In this document: one piece after another, positions 34,228 to 43,055 of the stretch
How the letters are laid out: each line of letters opens with the position of its first letter
How positions within the stretch are numbered: position 1 is the first letter of the stretch
Assembly: GCF_002195995.1 (NCBI RefSeq)
Contig: NZ_NHON01000027.1
Coordinates: 1-64,000, forward strand
DNA: 64,000 bases
From: Inquilinus limosus
Lineage (GTDB): Bacteria > Pseudomonadota > Alphaproteobacteria > DSM-16000 > Inquilinaceae
Direction of reading: 5' to 3'
The notes under the pieces: generated by a model
What the model was told of the DNA's origin: nothing
Databases searched by the model: none
The model's input: the letters and a program-made list of their open reading frames with translations, nothing else
Translations under genes and position numbers: made by a program

Positions 34228-36507
34228 GTGACCTCCGACAGCCGCCGCCAATTCCTGAAGACCGGCCTCGCCACCGCCGCCGCGATGGCCGTGCCGGCCA
34301 GCATCCGCCAGGCCATGGCGATTCCCGCCCACAACGCCACCGGCACCCTGCGCGATGTCGAGCACATCGTCGTGCTGATGCAGGAGAACCGGTCCTTCGA
34401 CCATTATTTCGGCACGCTGAACGGCGTCCGCGGCTTCGGCGACCCGCGCCCCGCGCCGCTGCCGAGCGGCCGGCCGGTCTGGTACCAGAGCGTCGGCCGC
34501 AACGGCGCCAGCCGCACCGGCTACCAGAATGTCGGCTGGGACCATTGGCATGAGCGGGCGAAGTGGTACGAGGCCGACCCCGCGGCCCAGGCCAGGCTGG
34601 ACTACGTCCTGCCGTTCCGCCTCGACACCGGCAGCACCAGCGCCCAGCACCTGGGCGGCACCGACCACAGCTGGAAGCTGGACCAGTCGCTGTGGAAGAC
34701 CTGGGACACCTGGGTGCCGCTGAAGAGCCGGATGTCGATGGGCTATTACGACACCGCGTCCGACCTGCCCTTCTACCAGCACCTGGCGAACGCGTTCACC
34801 GTCTGCGACGCCAACCACTGCTCGATCTTCGCCAACACCGAGCCGAACCGGCAGTACTTCACCGGCGGCGCCAGCGTCTACACCCTGACCGGCCGCGACC
34901 CGACGAACCCGAAGCGCCGCCTGCACGGCCAGGAGCTGGACAACAACTGGACCGGCGACATGGACCTGGACGAGCCCTGGGAAGGGCTGGCCTGGGAGGC
35001 CTATGCCGAGACGCTGGAGAAGCACGGCATCGACTGGCGGGTGTACCAGGCCTATTCCAACTACGGCTGCAACTCGCTGGCCTATCACCGCGACTTCCGC
35101 AAGATCAGCAAGAGCTCGGACCTGTACAAGCGCGGCCGCGCCTATGTCGGGCCGAAGCTGGCCTCGAACGAGGATCCCTACGACGCCGTGCTGGCGCGGG
35201 CGATCGCCGAGGACGTGAAGGCCGACCGGCTGCCGCAGGTGTCCTGGGTGATCTGCCCCGATGCCTATTGCGAGCATCCCAGCGCCTCGCCGGCCGCCGG
35301 CCAGGCCTTCGTCGACAAGATCCTGGAGGCGCTGACCAGCAACCCCAAGGTCTGGGCCAAGACCGCCCTGATCGTGAACTACGACGAGAATGACGGTTTC
35401 TTCGACCATGTGCCGGCGCCGGTGCCGCCGGTGAACACTCGCTTCTACGGCTATCAGGGCCGCAGCACGGTGCCGGTCGGGGACGAGAACTACAACGGCG
35501 TGCCGATCGGCCTCGGCCCCCGCGTGCCGATGATGGTGATCTCGCCCTGGAGCAAGGGCGGCTGGGTCTGCTCCGAGCTGTTCGACCACACCTCGGTGCT
35601 GCAGCTGATCGAGCGGCGCTTCGGCGTGCCCTGCCGCTTCATCTCGCCCTGGCGCCGTTCGGTCTGCGGCGACCTGACCTCCGCCTTCGACTTCCGCACC
35701 CCCGACGCGGCGCTGCCGCCGCTGCCGGACACCAGCCATTACAAGGCCGGGGCCGATGCCGCGGCCGGGCGGCCCAAGCCGGTGCCGCCGGCCACGCCGT
35801 CGCGGCCGGTGCAGCAGCGCGGCCAGCGCCGGGCCCGGCCCCTGCCCTACCGCCTCAGCGCCCATGGCCGGGTCGACCCGGGCGGGCAGCGCTTCTGGAT
35901 CGACTTCGCCAATGCCGGGTCGGCCGGCGCCTGCTTCATCGTCTATGGCAGCGGCGGCGCGACCTTCAACGAGACGGGCAAGCCCTACGAGCCCGACGAC
36001 ACGGTGTTCCCGGACCGGCCGATGACGGCCACCGCCGACCGGCGCGGGCCGTGGCAGTACACGGTCGGGGCCGGCGACACGCTGTCCGACAGCTGGACGC
36101 CGGACCGCGCCGGCAGCTACGACCTGTCGGTCTACGGGCCGAACGGCATGCTGAACCGGTTCAAGGGCCGGCTGACCCCGATCCTGTCGGGCACCGCCCG
36201 GCCCGAGGTGCGGCTGATCCAGGAAGGCCTGTCCGGCGACGTCACACTGCTGCTGAGCAATCTCGGCTTCCGGCCCTGCACCCTGACGGTCGGCAACGGC
36301 TACAGCGCCGAGCCGCCGCGGCAGCACACGCTGTGGCCGGGCGCCCTGGTGCGCGACCGCTGGTCGCTGCGCGCCAGCTCCGGCTGGTTCGACCTCAGCG
36401 TCACGGCGGGGGACGGCTTCCTGCGCCGCTTCGCCGGCCATGTCGAGACTGGGCGCCCCAGCCTGACCGACCCGAAGATCGGCGGGCCGGCGGTCGAGAC
36501 GATCTAA
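34228..36507 (+). CDS. phospholipase C (phosphocholine-type), Tat-exported
   Basis: A 759-residue phosphoesterase-family protein. The N-terminus, DSRRQFLKTGLATAAAM, is a Tat signal (RRQFLK) with cleavage near the following Ala. The catalytic domain (about 45-490) shows DVEHIVVLMQENRSFDHYFG, TEPNRQYFTGG and YDENDGFFDHVPAP, all hallmarks of the PlcH/PlcN/acid phosphatase AcpA superfamily. Two C-terminal beta domains of the phospholipase C family follow from about residue 530. It would be exported folded and split phosphocholine from phosphatidylcholine or sphingomyelin, providing phosphate or choline. The start is GTG. Confidence 0.9.
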   Translation: MTSDSRRQFLKTGLATAAAMAVPASIRQAMAIPAHNATGTLRDVEHIVVLMQENRSFDHYFGTLNGVRGFGDPRPAPLPSGRPVWYQSVGRNGASRTGYQNVGWDHWHERAKWYEADPAAQARLDYVLPFRLDTGSTSAQHLGGTDHSWKLDQSLWKTWDTWVPLKSRMSMGYYDTASDLPFYQHLANAFTVCDANHCSIFANTEPNRQYFTGGASVYTLTGRDPTNPKRRLHGQELDNNWTGDMDLDEPWEGLAWEAYAETLEKHGIDWRVYQAYSNYGCNSLAYHRDFRKISKSSDLYKRGRAYVGPKLASNEDPYDAVLARAIAEDVKADRLPQVSWVICPDAYCEHPSASPAAGQAFVDKILEALTSNPKVWAKTALIVNYDENDGFFDHVPAPVPPVNTRFYGYQGRSTVPVGDENYNGVPIGLGPRVPMMVISPWSKGGWVCSELFDHTSVLQLIERRFGVPCRFISPWRRSVCGDLTSAFDFRTPDAALPPLPDTSHYKAGADAAAGRPKPVPPATPSRPVQQRGQRRARPLPYRLSAHGRVDPGGQRFWIDFANAGSAGACFIVYGSGGATFNETGKPYEPDDTVFPDRPMTATADRRGPWQYTVGAGDTLSDSWTPDRAGSYDLSVYGPNGMLNRFKGRLTPILSGTARPEVRLIQEGLSGDVTLLLSNLGFRPCTLTVGNGYSAEPPRQHTLWPGALVRDRWSLRASSGWFDLSVTAGDGFLRRFAGHVETGRPSLTDPKIGGPAVETI

Positions 36508-37082
36508 GGGGTACGGGACCGCGGCGGCGCCTCGCGCCGCGGTCCCCATCCCGACACGACGGAGACGCACCGCCGAGAATCGGCGACCGGCGCTCCCCTG
36601 CGTCCCGGCCATCCGCGGCGCTCATCCCCATGGCCCATCCTCCCGGACCGTGCGGGATGGAATCCCGAACCCGATTGCACGCAGCGCCGCAAGCTCTCCG
36701 GCGATGGTTGCCGAATCGCCATCCGGCGTTCGCCCCAAGACCGACCGGTTTCCCGCGACCCATCGATTCGCCCGCCCGTCGCCCCGCATGGCTGTCTGGA
36801 ACCTTCGGCGCCAACGAACCGAGCTCCGGTCCGGGGCTCCGGAGCCGGCTGAGGTACGCTCCGCCACCAGAAGGTCGGAAATCACCCTTTGTGGCACATA
36901 AAATTTCTATTGCTGGATACATTAAAACAGATAGTAGAAATTATTCATTGACTCACAGATTTATTATTAAGATCACGAATAAAATAAAATCGAATTTTAA
37001 CTCGCATACACTTAATTGTTGAAAAACTCCGGCCATGCAGTTCAAATTTGTATAAATTTCAAGTTTATTATGGAGAGCGAAG
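36508..37082. other. gene-free gap with AT-rich promoter region
   Basis: Contains the hairpin at 36515. From about 36890 to 37080 the sequence is strongly AT-rich and has a TATAAA box at 37051, placed plausibly for the RTX gene. The middle shows no gene. Confidence 0.6.
36515..36546 (+). terminator. hairpin after the phospholipase gene
   Basis: GGGACCGCGGCG (36515-36526) pairs perfectly with CGCCGCGGTCCC (36535-36546), 8 bases after the stop codon. There is no T-run, so it may act as a weak or rho-aided terminator or stabilise the transcript end. Confidence 0.5.
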
Positions 37083-38390
37083 ATGGCGGATTTCACCGGA
37101 ACTGCAGGCGACGATGCCCTCCCGACAGGCCTTCTGGGACCGGTCGAGGCGCTCGGCAACGACACGTTCGAAGGGTTGGGCGGCGACGACACGCTGATCG
37201 GCTACACCGGCAATGACGTCCTCAATGGCGGGGCCGGCGCCGATATCCTGATCGGCGGCGTTCTTTCACTCACCGGCGGGATCGGCAGCATCGCCCTCTC
37301 CGGCGATGACACCGCGGATTATTCGACCGCAACCTCAGCCGTCTTCGTCAATCTGGGCAGCACCAGCAACCTGACCCTCAGCATCCTGGGGGTGAATATC
37401 GGGCTGACCGGCGTCACCATCGGCCGCGGCGGGGAGGCCGAGGGCGACCAGCTGATCGGCATCACCAACCTCTCGGGGTCCAGCTTCGACGACTATCTGG
37501 GCGGCAACTCCGACAACAACACCCTGACCGGCGGCGCCGGCAACGACAACCTCGCCGGCAATGGCGGCGCCGATGTGCTGGACGGCGGCGCCGGCACGCA
37601 GGACATGGCGGACTATATTTTCTCCAGCGCCGGGGTGACGGTGAACCTGGCGACCCATGCCGCCAGCGGCGGTGATGCCGCGGGCGACACCCTGTCCAAT
37701 ATCGAATGGCTGCGCGGCAGCGAGTTCGACGACGGCCTGACCGGTGACGGCAGCGCCAACCGCCTGTCCGGCCTGGGTGGGGCCGATCTGCTCGACGGCG
37801 GCGACGGAAACGATCAGCTGATCGGCGGCGGCGGGGCCGATGCCCTGTTCGGCGGCGCCGGCTTCGACACCGCCCTCTACGACAACGCGCTCGCCGGCGT
37901 GACCGTGAACCTCGGCAACGACATGCTGAACACGGGGGACGCTGCCGGCGACATCTTCACCAGCATCGAGAATCTCGTCGGCAGCGCCTTTGACGACAAC
38001 CTGACCGGCGATGCGGGCTCCAACTACATCCAGGGTTGGCATGGCGACGACGTGCTGAACGGTGGAGGCGGCGCCGACATCCTGAACGGCGGGCTCGGCG
38101 CGGACACCTTCGTCTTCGCTTCCGTCGCGGATTCCACCGCCAAGGTGCCGGACCGGATCAACGACTTCTCGCAGAGCCAGGGCGACAAGATCGACCTGTC
38201 GGGCATCACGCATGGCAGCGGCACCTTCATCGGCACGGGTGACTTCACCCATCATGCCGGCGAGGTTCGCATCCTGGTGAGCGTGACCCAGACCGCCGTT
38301 TACGTCGACGCCAATGGCGACGGCACGGCCGACGCGCAGATCCGCCTCCTCGGCGCGATCCACCTGACCGCGAGCGACTTCACGCTCTAA
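37083..38390 (+). CDS. RTX-repeat (hemolysin-type Ca-binding) protein 1
   Basis: A 435-residue protein without N-terminal signal peptide. It begins MADFTGTAGDD, and RTX nonapeptides such as GGAGADILIGG and GGDGNDQLIGGGGADALFGG bind Ca2+ as parallel beta rolls. Blocks of the type DYIFSSAGVTVNLATHAASG separate the repeats. The last 90 residues match the serralysin-like C-terminal domain (DRINDFSQSQGDKIDLSGI) and the tail ends TASDFTL, typical of a type I secretion signal. No toxin, protease or lipase domain is present. RBS GGAG is 8 bases before the ATG. No secretion genes adjoin. A strong terminator follows. Confidence 0.85.
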   Translation: MADFTGTAGDDALPTGLLGPVEALGNDTFEGLGGDDTLIGYTGNDVLNGGAGADILIGGVLSLTGGIGSIALSGDDTADYSTATSAVFVNLGSTSNLTLSILGVNIGLTGVTIGRGGEAEGDQLIGITNLSGSSFDDYLGGNSDNNTLTGGAGNDNLAGNGGADVLDGGAGTQDMADYIFSSAGVTVNLATHAASGGDAAGDTLSNIEWLRGSEFDDGLTGDGSANRLSGLGGADLLDGGDGNDQLIGGGGADALFGGAGFDTALYDNALAGVTVNLGNDMLNTGDAAGDIFTSIENLVGSAFDDNLTGDAGSNYIQGWHGDDVLNGGGGADILNGGLGADTFVFASVADSTAKVPDRINDFSQSQGDKIDLSGITHGSGTFIGTGDFTHHAGEVRILVSVTQTAVYVDANGDGTADAQIRLLGAIHLTASDFTL

Positions 38391-38410
38391 TTGATGGTCC
38401 TCGTCTCAGA

Positions 38411-38439
38411 AGGGCTGCCCGGTCTCCGGGCAGCCCTTT
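38411..38439 (+). terminator. rho-independent terminator after RTX gene 1
   Basis: GGGCTGCCCGG (38411-38421) pairs with CCGGGCAGCCC (38425-38435), followed by TTTT. Confidence 0.9.
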
Positions 38440-38487
38440 TGTGTTGCTGGCGAAAGGGGCGGCGGGAACCCCGAGGCCCGATCCGGC

Positions 38488-38829
38488 TCACTTGTCCTTC
38501 GGCAGCTTCTCGGCGAGGCCGTACAGCTTCTGGCGGCGGTCCATCTCCTCCCACACCTCGCAGGGGCGGATCTCGAGCTCGGTCAGCAGCACGGTCAGGT
38601 TGAACATCAGGTCGGCGGCCTCCTCGATCACGGCCTGCCGCTCGCCCTGGACGGCGTCGATCGCCACCTCGGCCGCTTCCTCGACCAGCTTCTGCGCCAT
38701 CTTCGGCACGCCGCTGTCGAGCAGCTTGGCCGTGCGCGGGCTGAACTGCATGCGCGACCGGCGCTCCCGCAGCTCTTCCGCCAGGGCCTGAAGCCGGTCC
38801 CCGCCAAGCGTGGTCTGATGATGCCCCAT
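38488..38829 (-). CDS. hisE: HisE/MazG-like phosphoribosyl-ATP diphosphatase
   Basis: A 113-residue all-alpha protein. SGVPKMAQKLVEEAAEVAID and EEAADLMFNLTVLLTELE give the EExxE...ExxD Mg2+ site of HisE in the MazG superfamily. HisE hydrolyses phosphoribosyl-ATP in histidine synthesis. No other his genes are near, so this may be a second HisE-like copy with a house-cleaning role; the family call is firm, the pathway role less so. AAGGGA lies before the ATG. Upstream it faces the LacI gene's operators. Confidence 0.7.
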   Translation of the reverse strand: MGHHQTTLGGDRLQALAEELRERRSRMQFSPRTAKLLDSGVPKMAQKLVEEAAEVAIDAVQGERQAVIEEAADLMFNLTVLLTELEIRPCEVWEEMDRRQKLYGLAEKLPKDK

Positions 38830-38991
38830 CGTATCGATCCCTTCCGCTTCCCTCCGGGAACCGCCTCCAACGGCCCTTGCGGGATCCTGCGCCGCAATCG
38901 CGGCAGCAGGATGTTCCTTCCGTCACACCGTGGTCCCGGGCTGTTCAGGACGCGACCAGGTTGCCACCGTCCGCGCCCCGTGCCGGACTAT

Positions 38992-39007
38992 TTGCACGGC
39001 TGTGCAA
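38992..39007. promoter_or_regulatory. LacI-type operator, distal
   Basis: TTGCACGGCTGTGCAA, a palindrome with one mismatch at the centre. The same core TGCACGG/CYGTGCA occurs 95 bases downstream. Confidence 0.75.
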
Positions 39008-39087
39008 GCTCGACACGAAACGGCTGGACTGTCAACCACGTCTAGGCCCCAGGTAGCATTGCCGGCCCAGCCCTAGTGCTTGTCATC

Positions 39088-39101
39088 TGCACGGCCGTGC
39101 A
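39088..39101. promoter_or_regulatory. LacI-type operator, proximal
   Basis: TGCACGGCCGTGCA, a perfect 14-bp palindrome ending 51 bases before the regulator's start codon. It is probably an autoregulatory site. Confidence 0.8.
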
Positions 39102-39152
39102 TAAAATCAGCCTTCTGTCGCGCCCGGACGGGCGCCCCATCCAGGATCCTTC

Positions 39153-40172
39153 GTGACGCGTCGCCGCAGCTTCGCCAGCGCCCAGCAGGTGGCCGACCGG
39201 GCCGGTGTCTCCCGCTCCGCCGTCTCGCGCACCTTCACCCCCGGCGCCAGCGTCTCGCCCGAGACCCGGCAGCGGGTGCTGGAGGCGGCGCAGGCGCTGG
39301 GCTATCACGTCAACCACCTGGCCCGGGGGCTGACCCGGCGCTCCAGCAACATCGTCTGCATCGTCGCCTCGGACCTGGAGACGCCGCTGCGGTCGCGGAT
39401 GGTCGGCGAGCTGACCGAGCGTCTGCAGCACAGCGGCCGCGTCGCCATGCTGATCGGCACCAGCGGCCGCGGCGACGCCGACGCCCAGGCGGCGCTGCGG
39501 CAGATCCTGAACTATCGCGCCGACGCCACCATCGTGCTGTCCGGCACCCCGTCGGAGGAGATCACCCGGCTGTGCATCGCCGCCGGGCAGCGGGTGGTGC
39601 TGATCAACCGCGACGACCGGATCGAGGGCCCGGACAACATCGCCATCGACGGCGCCCTGCCCGGCCAGGTGGCGGTGGCCGCGTTCCGCCACGCCAGCTG
39701 CCGGCGGCCATGCCTGGTGACCTCGGCCCAGGGTACGCCGGCCCTGCTGGCGCGCGAGGCCGGCTTCCTGGCCGCCGCCCGGGCGGAGGGGATCGAGCCG
39801 GCGGTCTGGCGCGGCGGCCGCACCGTCTATGCCTCCGGCCGGGCCGCGGCGCATGACCTGCTGCTGCGGCCGGACCGGCCGGACGCTGCCTTCTGCATCA
39901 ACGACCTGGTCGCCTTCGGCTTCCTCGACGCCGCGCGCCACGACCTGGGGCTGCGCGTGCCCGAGGACCTCTGCGTCATCGGCTTCGACAACACCGAGCA
40001 GGCCGGCTGGTCGGCCTATGACCTGACCACCTTCGACCAGTCGGTCGAGGCCACGGGCGACGCGGTGATGGCCGCGCTGGACGCGGCGGAGGGCGCCGCG
40101 CCACTGCGGCTGACCATCCCCGCGCCGCTGGTCTGGCGCCGCACCGTGCGCGGCCCGACGCCGGGCGGCTGA
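39153..40172 (+). CDS. LacI-family transcriptional regulator
   Basis: A 339-residue regulator. The N-terminal helix-turn-helix reads [19 protein letters not shown], followed by the hinge helix [11 protein letters not shown] and a periplasmic-binding-like effector domain ([19 protein letters not shown] is the conserved late segment). The effector is unknown. Two matching palindromes lie upstream at 38992 and 39088. No transporter or catabolic operon is next to it, so besides itself its targets lie elsewhere, or are the hisE-like gene on the other side. The start is GTG. Confidence 0.85.
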   Translation: MTRRRSFASAQQVADRAGVSRSAVSRTFTPGASVSPETRQRVLEAAQALGYHVNHLARGLTRRSSNIVCIVASDLETPLRSRMVGELTERLQHSGRVAMLIGTSGRGDADAQAALRQILNYRADATIVLSGTPSEEITRLCIAAGQRVVLINRDDRIEGPDNIAIDGALPGQVAVAAFRHASCRRPCLVTSAQGTPALLAREAGFLAAARAEGIEPAVWRGGRTVYASGRAAAHDLLLRPDRPDAAFCINDLVAFGFLDAARHDLGLRVPEDLCVIGFDNTEQAGWSAYDLTTFDQSVEATGDAVMAALDAAEGAAPLRLTIPAPLVWRRTVRGPTPGG

Positions 40173-40179
40173 ACGGGCC

Positions 40180-42450
40180 TCAGAGCACGAAATCGGCGGC
40201 GACGAGCGCGATGGTGCCGGTCAGCTGGATGTGGAAGTCCGAGACCTTATCGCCGTCGACATCCCCGGCGATGGTGGTGACCCCACCGCTTGTCGCATAA
40301 CGCAGCTGACCGGCGCTCCCGGTGAACAGCGCGGTGCCGATGAAGCTGAAGCCCTGGTCGCCGGCCACTCCGGTGTTGGCGTCAATGGCGGAGAGGTCGA
40401 TCCTGTCGCCCTGGGCGTGGCTGAAATCGGTGATCCGATCCGCCCCCGCCCCGACAGGGCTCTGCAGTATCGAGCCGTAGACGAAACGGTCGGCGCCGGC
40501 CCCGCCGGTGAGCGTGTCCTTGCCGCCGCCTCCAGTGAGGACATCGTTGCCGTTCCAGCCTTGCAGGACATTGGCCCCGCTGTTCCCGACCAGGCTGTCA
40601 TTTCCTTGACTGCCGGACACATTCTCGATGGAGACCAGCGTGTCGCCCTGGGCATCGCCGCCGCTGCCGGCGCCGCTCACCAGGTTGACGGCAACCCCAG
40701 TCGAGCTGGTGTAGTAGCTCACGGTATCAACGCCGGCGCCGCCGTCGAGACTGTCGGCTCCGGCGCCACCGCGCAGCACGTCGTCGCCGCTCCAGCCCTG
40801 CAGCACATTGGCGCCGGCATTGCCGGAAAGCACGTCACTGCCCTGGCTGCCGCTGATGTTCTCGATGCTGATGAGCCGGTCGCCCGCGGCATCGCCGCCG
40901 CTGCCGGTGCCGGCGGCGAGATCGACCGTGACCCCGATCGAGCTGACGTAGTAGCTGGCGGTATCGGCCCCGGCGCCGCCATCGAGCGTGTCGGCTCCGG
41001 CGCCGCCCCGAAGCACATCGCTGCCGCTCCAGCCCTGCAGCACGTTGGCGCCGGCATTGCCGGCGAGGACATCGTTGCCCTGGCTGCCGCTGACATTCTC
41101 GATGTTGCTCAGGGTGTCGCCGGCCGCATCGCCACCGCTGCCGGTCCCAGCTGCAAGATCGACCGTGACCCCCACCGAGCCGGTGTAGTAGCTGGCGGAG
41201 TCGATGCCGGCACCGCCATCCAACGCATCCGCCCCGCCGCCGCCGCGAAGCACGTCGTTGCCGCCGGCACCGTTCATGACGTCGCGCAGGGAATCGCCGT
41301 CCAGGGTCTCGTTCGCCGATGTTCCGACCGTCGTCCGGACCAACGCGTCCACCCAGCTGCGGACCGCGGTGCCGCTGGAGTCGCCGAATGTGCTCTCGCT
41401 GACGACGGCCAGGAGGCCATCGGCCATGCCGGCGATCTCACCTTCAACGATGAAGGTGCTGGCGTCGTGATTGGTGCCAAGGGCGGTGCCGTTCGAATCA
41501 TAGGCCTGATAGTAGAAGTGATCCGCGTCACTCCACCCGACCACGAAGTAGCCGTTGGACAGGACGGTGATCGCCGCGTGACTTTGGTCGCCCGCGGTGC
41601 CGGAATTGACCCGGATCAGGCCGCTGCGCGCCGTCCCGTCCGCGTTGTAGACCCGCGTCGTGATCTCGGTGCCGTCGATCCCCCAGCCATTGTCGGTATA
41701 GGCGACGACGAAGCCGCCATCCTGCAGGGCGGCGACCTGGATGTCCTGGTTGATCGTGCCCGTGCTGTCGATCGAATGATGGCCGCCCACCGCGGCGCCC
41801 GCGGAATCATAGAGCTGGAACCACACCGAGTGGTCGCCGCCGGCGGCGGCCGATTGCTCCCAGGCCACGACCATGCCGCCGGAGGCGAGCCCGGCGACCG
41901 ATGCGTGATCGGTGGCCAGCGTGGCCGAGGTGTCGACCTGGATCCCCCCGCCATTCAGGGTTCCGTCCGCAGTGTAACGCTGGATCTGGACGTCGGTGTT
42001 GCCGCCGCCCCAGTCGCGGGTGAAGGCGACCGCGAAGCCGCCGGAGCCGAGTGCGGTCACGTCGGATTCGCGCTGGGGCTGGTCGGTGACCGGCAACGCG
42101 AAGTCCCGGTACACGATGCCGTCGCCGATGATGCGGAACCGGACCGCGTCGGCGCCGGTGCTCTGGTCGGTGAAGCTGACGACCGTGTTGCCGTTGCTCA
42201 ATGTGGCGGCGCTGGAATCATACTGGTCGCCTGCCGTCGTCTTGTTGACCAGGATCGAACCGCCGGTCGGCGTGCCGTCGGCGCCGACATAACGGCCCTC
42301 GACATAGTCGGCCCCGTAGCTCCAGGTTCCCATATAGCCGAGCCCGCCGGCAGTGGCGGTGATGGCGACATCCTGCTGATTGCCGCCTTCGAAATCATTT
42401 AGGGTGAAGGTGGAAACAACATTGTCCCAGGAATAACTGACAGTCGCCAC
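40180..42450 (-). CDS. RTX-repeat protein 2 with N-terminal beta-repeat domain
   Basis: A 756-residue protein. Residues about 1-370 contain seven or so repeats of roughly 50 residues with a pattern like LSNGNTVVSFTD, LGSGGFAVAFTRD, LASGGMVVAWEQ and LQDGGFVVAYTD, each with a DG/TG turn, which looks like a beta-propeller. The second half carries RTX repeats (GGAGADTLDGGAGADTASYY repeated three to four times) and a serralysin-type C-terminal domain ending VAADFVL. GTG 42450 is chosen because AAGGGGAG precedes it; a TTG 20 codons earlier is in frame. It is probably exported by a type I system, with no catalytic domain. It converges on the LacI gene, 7 bases apart. Confidence 0.8.
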   Translation of the reverse strand: MATVSYSWDNVVSTFTLNDFEGGNQQDVAITATAGGLGYMGTWSYGADYVEGRYVGADGTPTGGSILVNKTTAGDQYDSSAATLSNGNTVVSFTDQSTGADAVRFRIIGDGIVYRDFALPVTDQPQRESDVTALGSGGFAVAFTRDWGGGNTDVQIQRYTADGTLNGGGIQVDTSATLATDHASVAGLASGGMVVAWEQSAAAGGDHSVWFQLYDSAGAAVGGHHSIDSTGTINQDIQVAALQDGGFVVAYTDNGWGIDGTEITTRVYNADGTARSGLIRVNSGTAGDQSHAAITVLSNGYFVVGWSDADHFYYQAYDSNGTALGTNHDASTFIVEGEIAGMADGLLAVVSESTFGDSSGTAVRSWVDALVRTTVGTSANETLDGDSLRDVMNGAGGNDVLRGGGGADALDGGAGIDSASYYTGSVGVTVDLAAGTGSGGDAAGDTLSNIENVSGSQGNDVLAGNAGANVLQGWSGSDVLRGGAGADTLDGGAGADTASYYVSSIGVTVDLAAGTGSGGDAAGDRLISIENISGSQGSDVLSGNAGANVLQGWSGDDVLRGGAGADSLDGGAGVDTVSYYTSSTGVAVNLVSGAGSGGDAQGDTLVSIENVSGSQGNDSLVGNSGANVLQGWNGNDVLTGGGGKDTLTGGAGADRFVYGSILQSPVGAGADRITDFSHAQGDRIDLSAIDANTGVAGDQGFSFIGTALFTGSAGQLRYATSGGVTTIAGDVDGDKVSDFHIQLTGTIALVAADFVL

Positions 42451-42786
42451 GACAGCGCTCCCCTTATACCGGCTGGCCAATTTCGAAGAAAGCCATAACC
42501 TATTATGCAAAACTCGAACAATCGGAATCGCATCTTGCGCGGGCTTTTCTGACCCAATAGAGGCAAATTGTTATCATCCTAATCGGGCATCCATCAATTT
42601 TCTGGGAAAGCCATGTAAAACCAGTCCAGTCCTACATGAGCACGAGATGCACGATATTTACCGAAACTATGTCACGATTGCATTGCAAGGACAATCGCTT
42701 CCCCAGGCCCGACAACCATCCCCCGCATGACCTGCCGCGCCCGCCGGGCTAGGATCGGCGCGAACCCGAGTCACGGAGGCCGTCGG
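42451..42786. other. AT-richer divergent gap between RTX gene 2 and RAM-domain gene
   Basis: No gene. The base composition is markedly lower in GC than the surroundings. GGAGG before the RAM-domain ATG is the only clear signal; promoters for both flanking genes are presumably here. Confidence 0.5.
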
Positions 42787-43038
42787 ATGCGTCCGATCTT
42801 CATCATGGTGAAATGCGAGCTGGGCCGCGCCTACGACACGGCCGAGCATGCGGTGGACGAGATCGAGGAGGTGTCGGAGATCTACTCGATCTCCGGCCAG
42901 TTCGACCTGATGATCAAATGCTACCTGCCGGAGGACATGGATGTCGGCCGCTTCGTCAACAGCCGCATCCACGCCCTGCCGCATATCAGGGACACGATGA
43001 CCCTGATCACCTTCAACGCCTTCGCCGGCAAGAGCTGA
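42787..43038 (+). CDS. stand-alone Lrp/AsnC ligand-binding (RAM) domain protein
   Basis: An 83-residue protein that contains only the ligand-binding half of the AsnC family: IFIMVKCELGRAYDTAEHAV, VSEIYSISGQFDLMIKCYL and TMTLITFNAF form the RAM beta-alpha fold. There is no DNA-binding domain. Such proteins may bind amino acids and act as modulators of larger regulators. GGAGG lies 7 bases before the ATG. It is followed 17 bases later by a RocB-like peptidase gene, so the two are likely one operon in amino-acid use. Confidence 0.85.
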   Translation: MRPIFIMVKCELGRAYDTAEHAVDEIEEVSEIYSISGQFDLMIKCYLPEDMDVGRFVNSRIHALPHIRDTMTLITFNAFAGKS

Positions 43039-43055
43039 GACGGGCCGCCCCGACC

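Larger units (their letters stand above)
38830..39152. other. divergent control region of hisE-like gene and lacI-type regulator
   Basis: No gene. It contains the two operators described separately. Confidence 0.6.

Noticed and set aside
34168..36612. Long minus-strand frame opposite the phospholipase gene
   Set aside because: Antisense shadow of a well-supported gene.
37083..38390. RTX proteins as hemolysins or toxins
   Set aside because: Repeats alone bind Ca2+; no pore-forming, protease or lipase domain is visible in any of the three.
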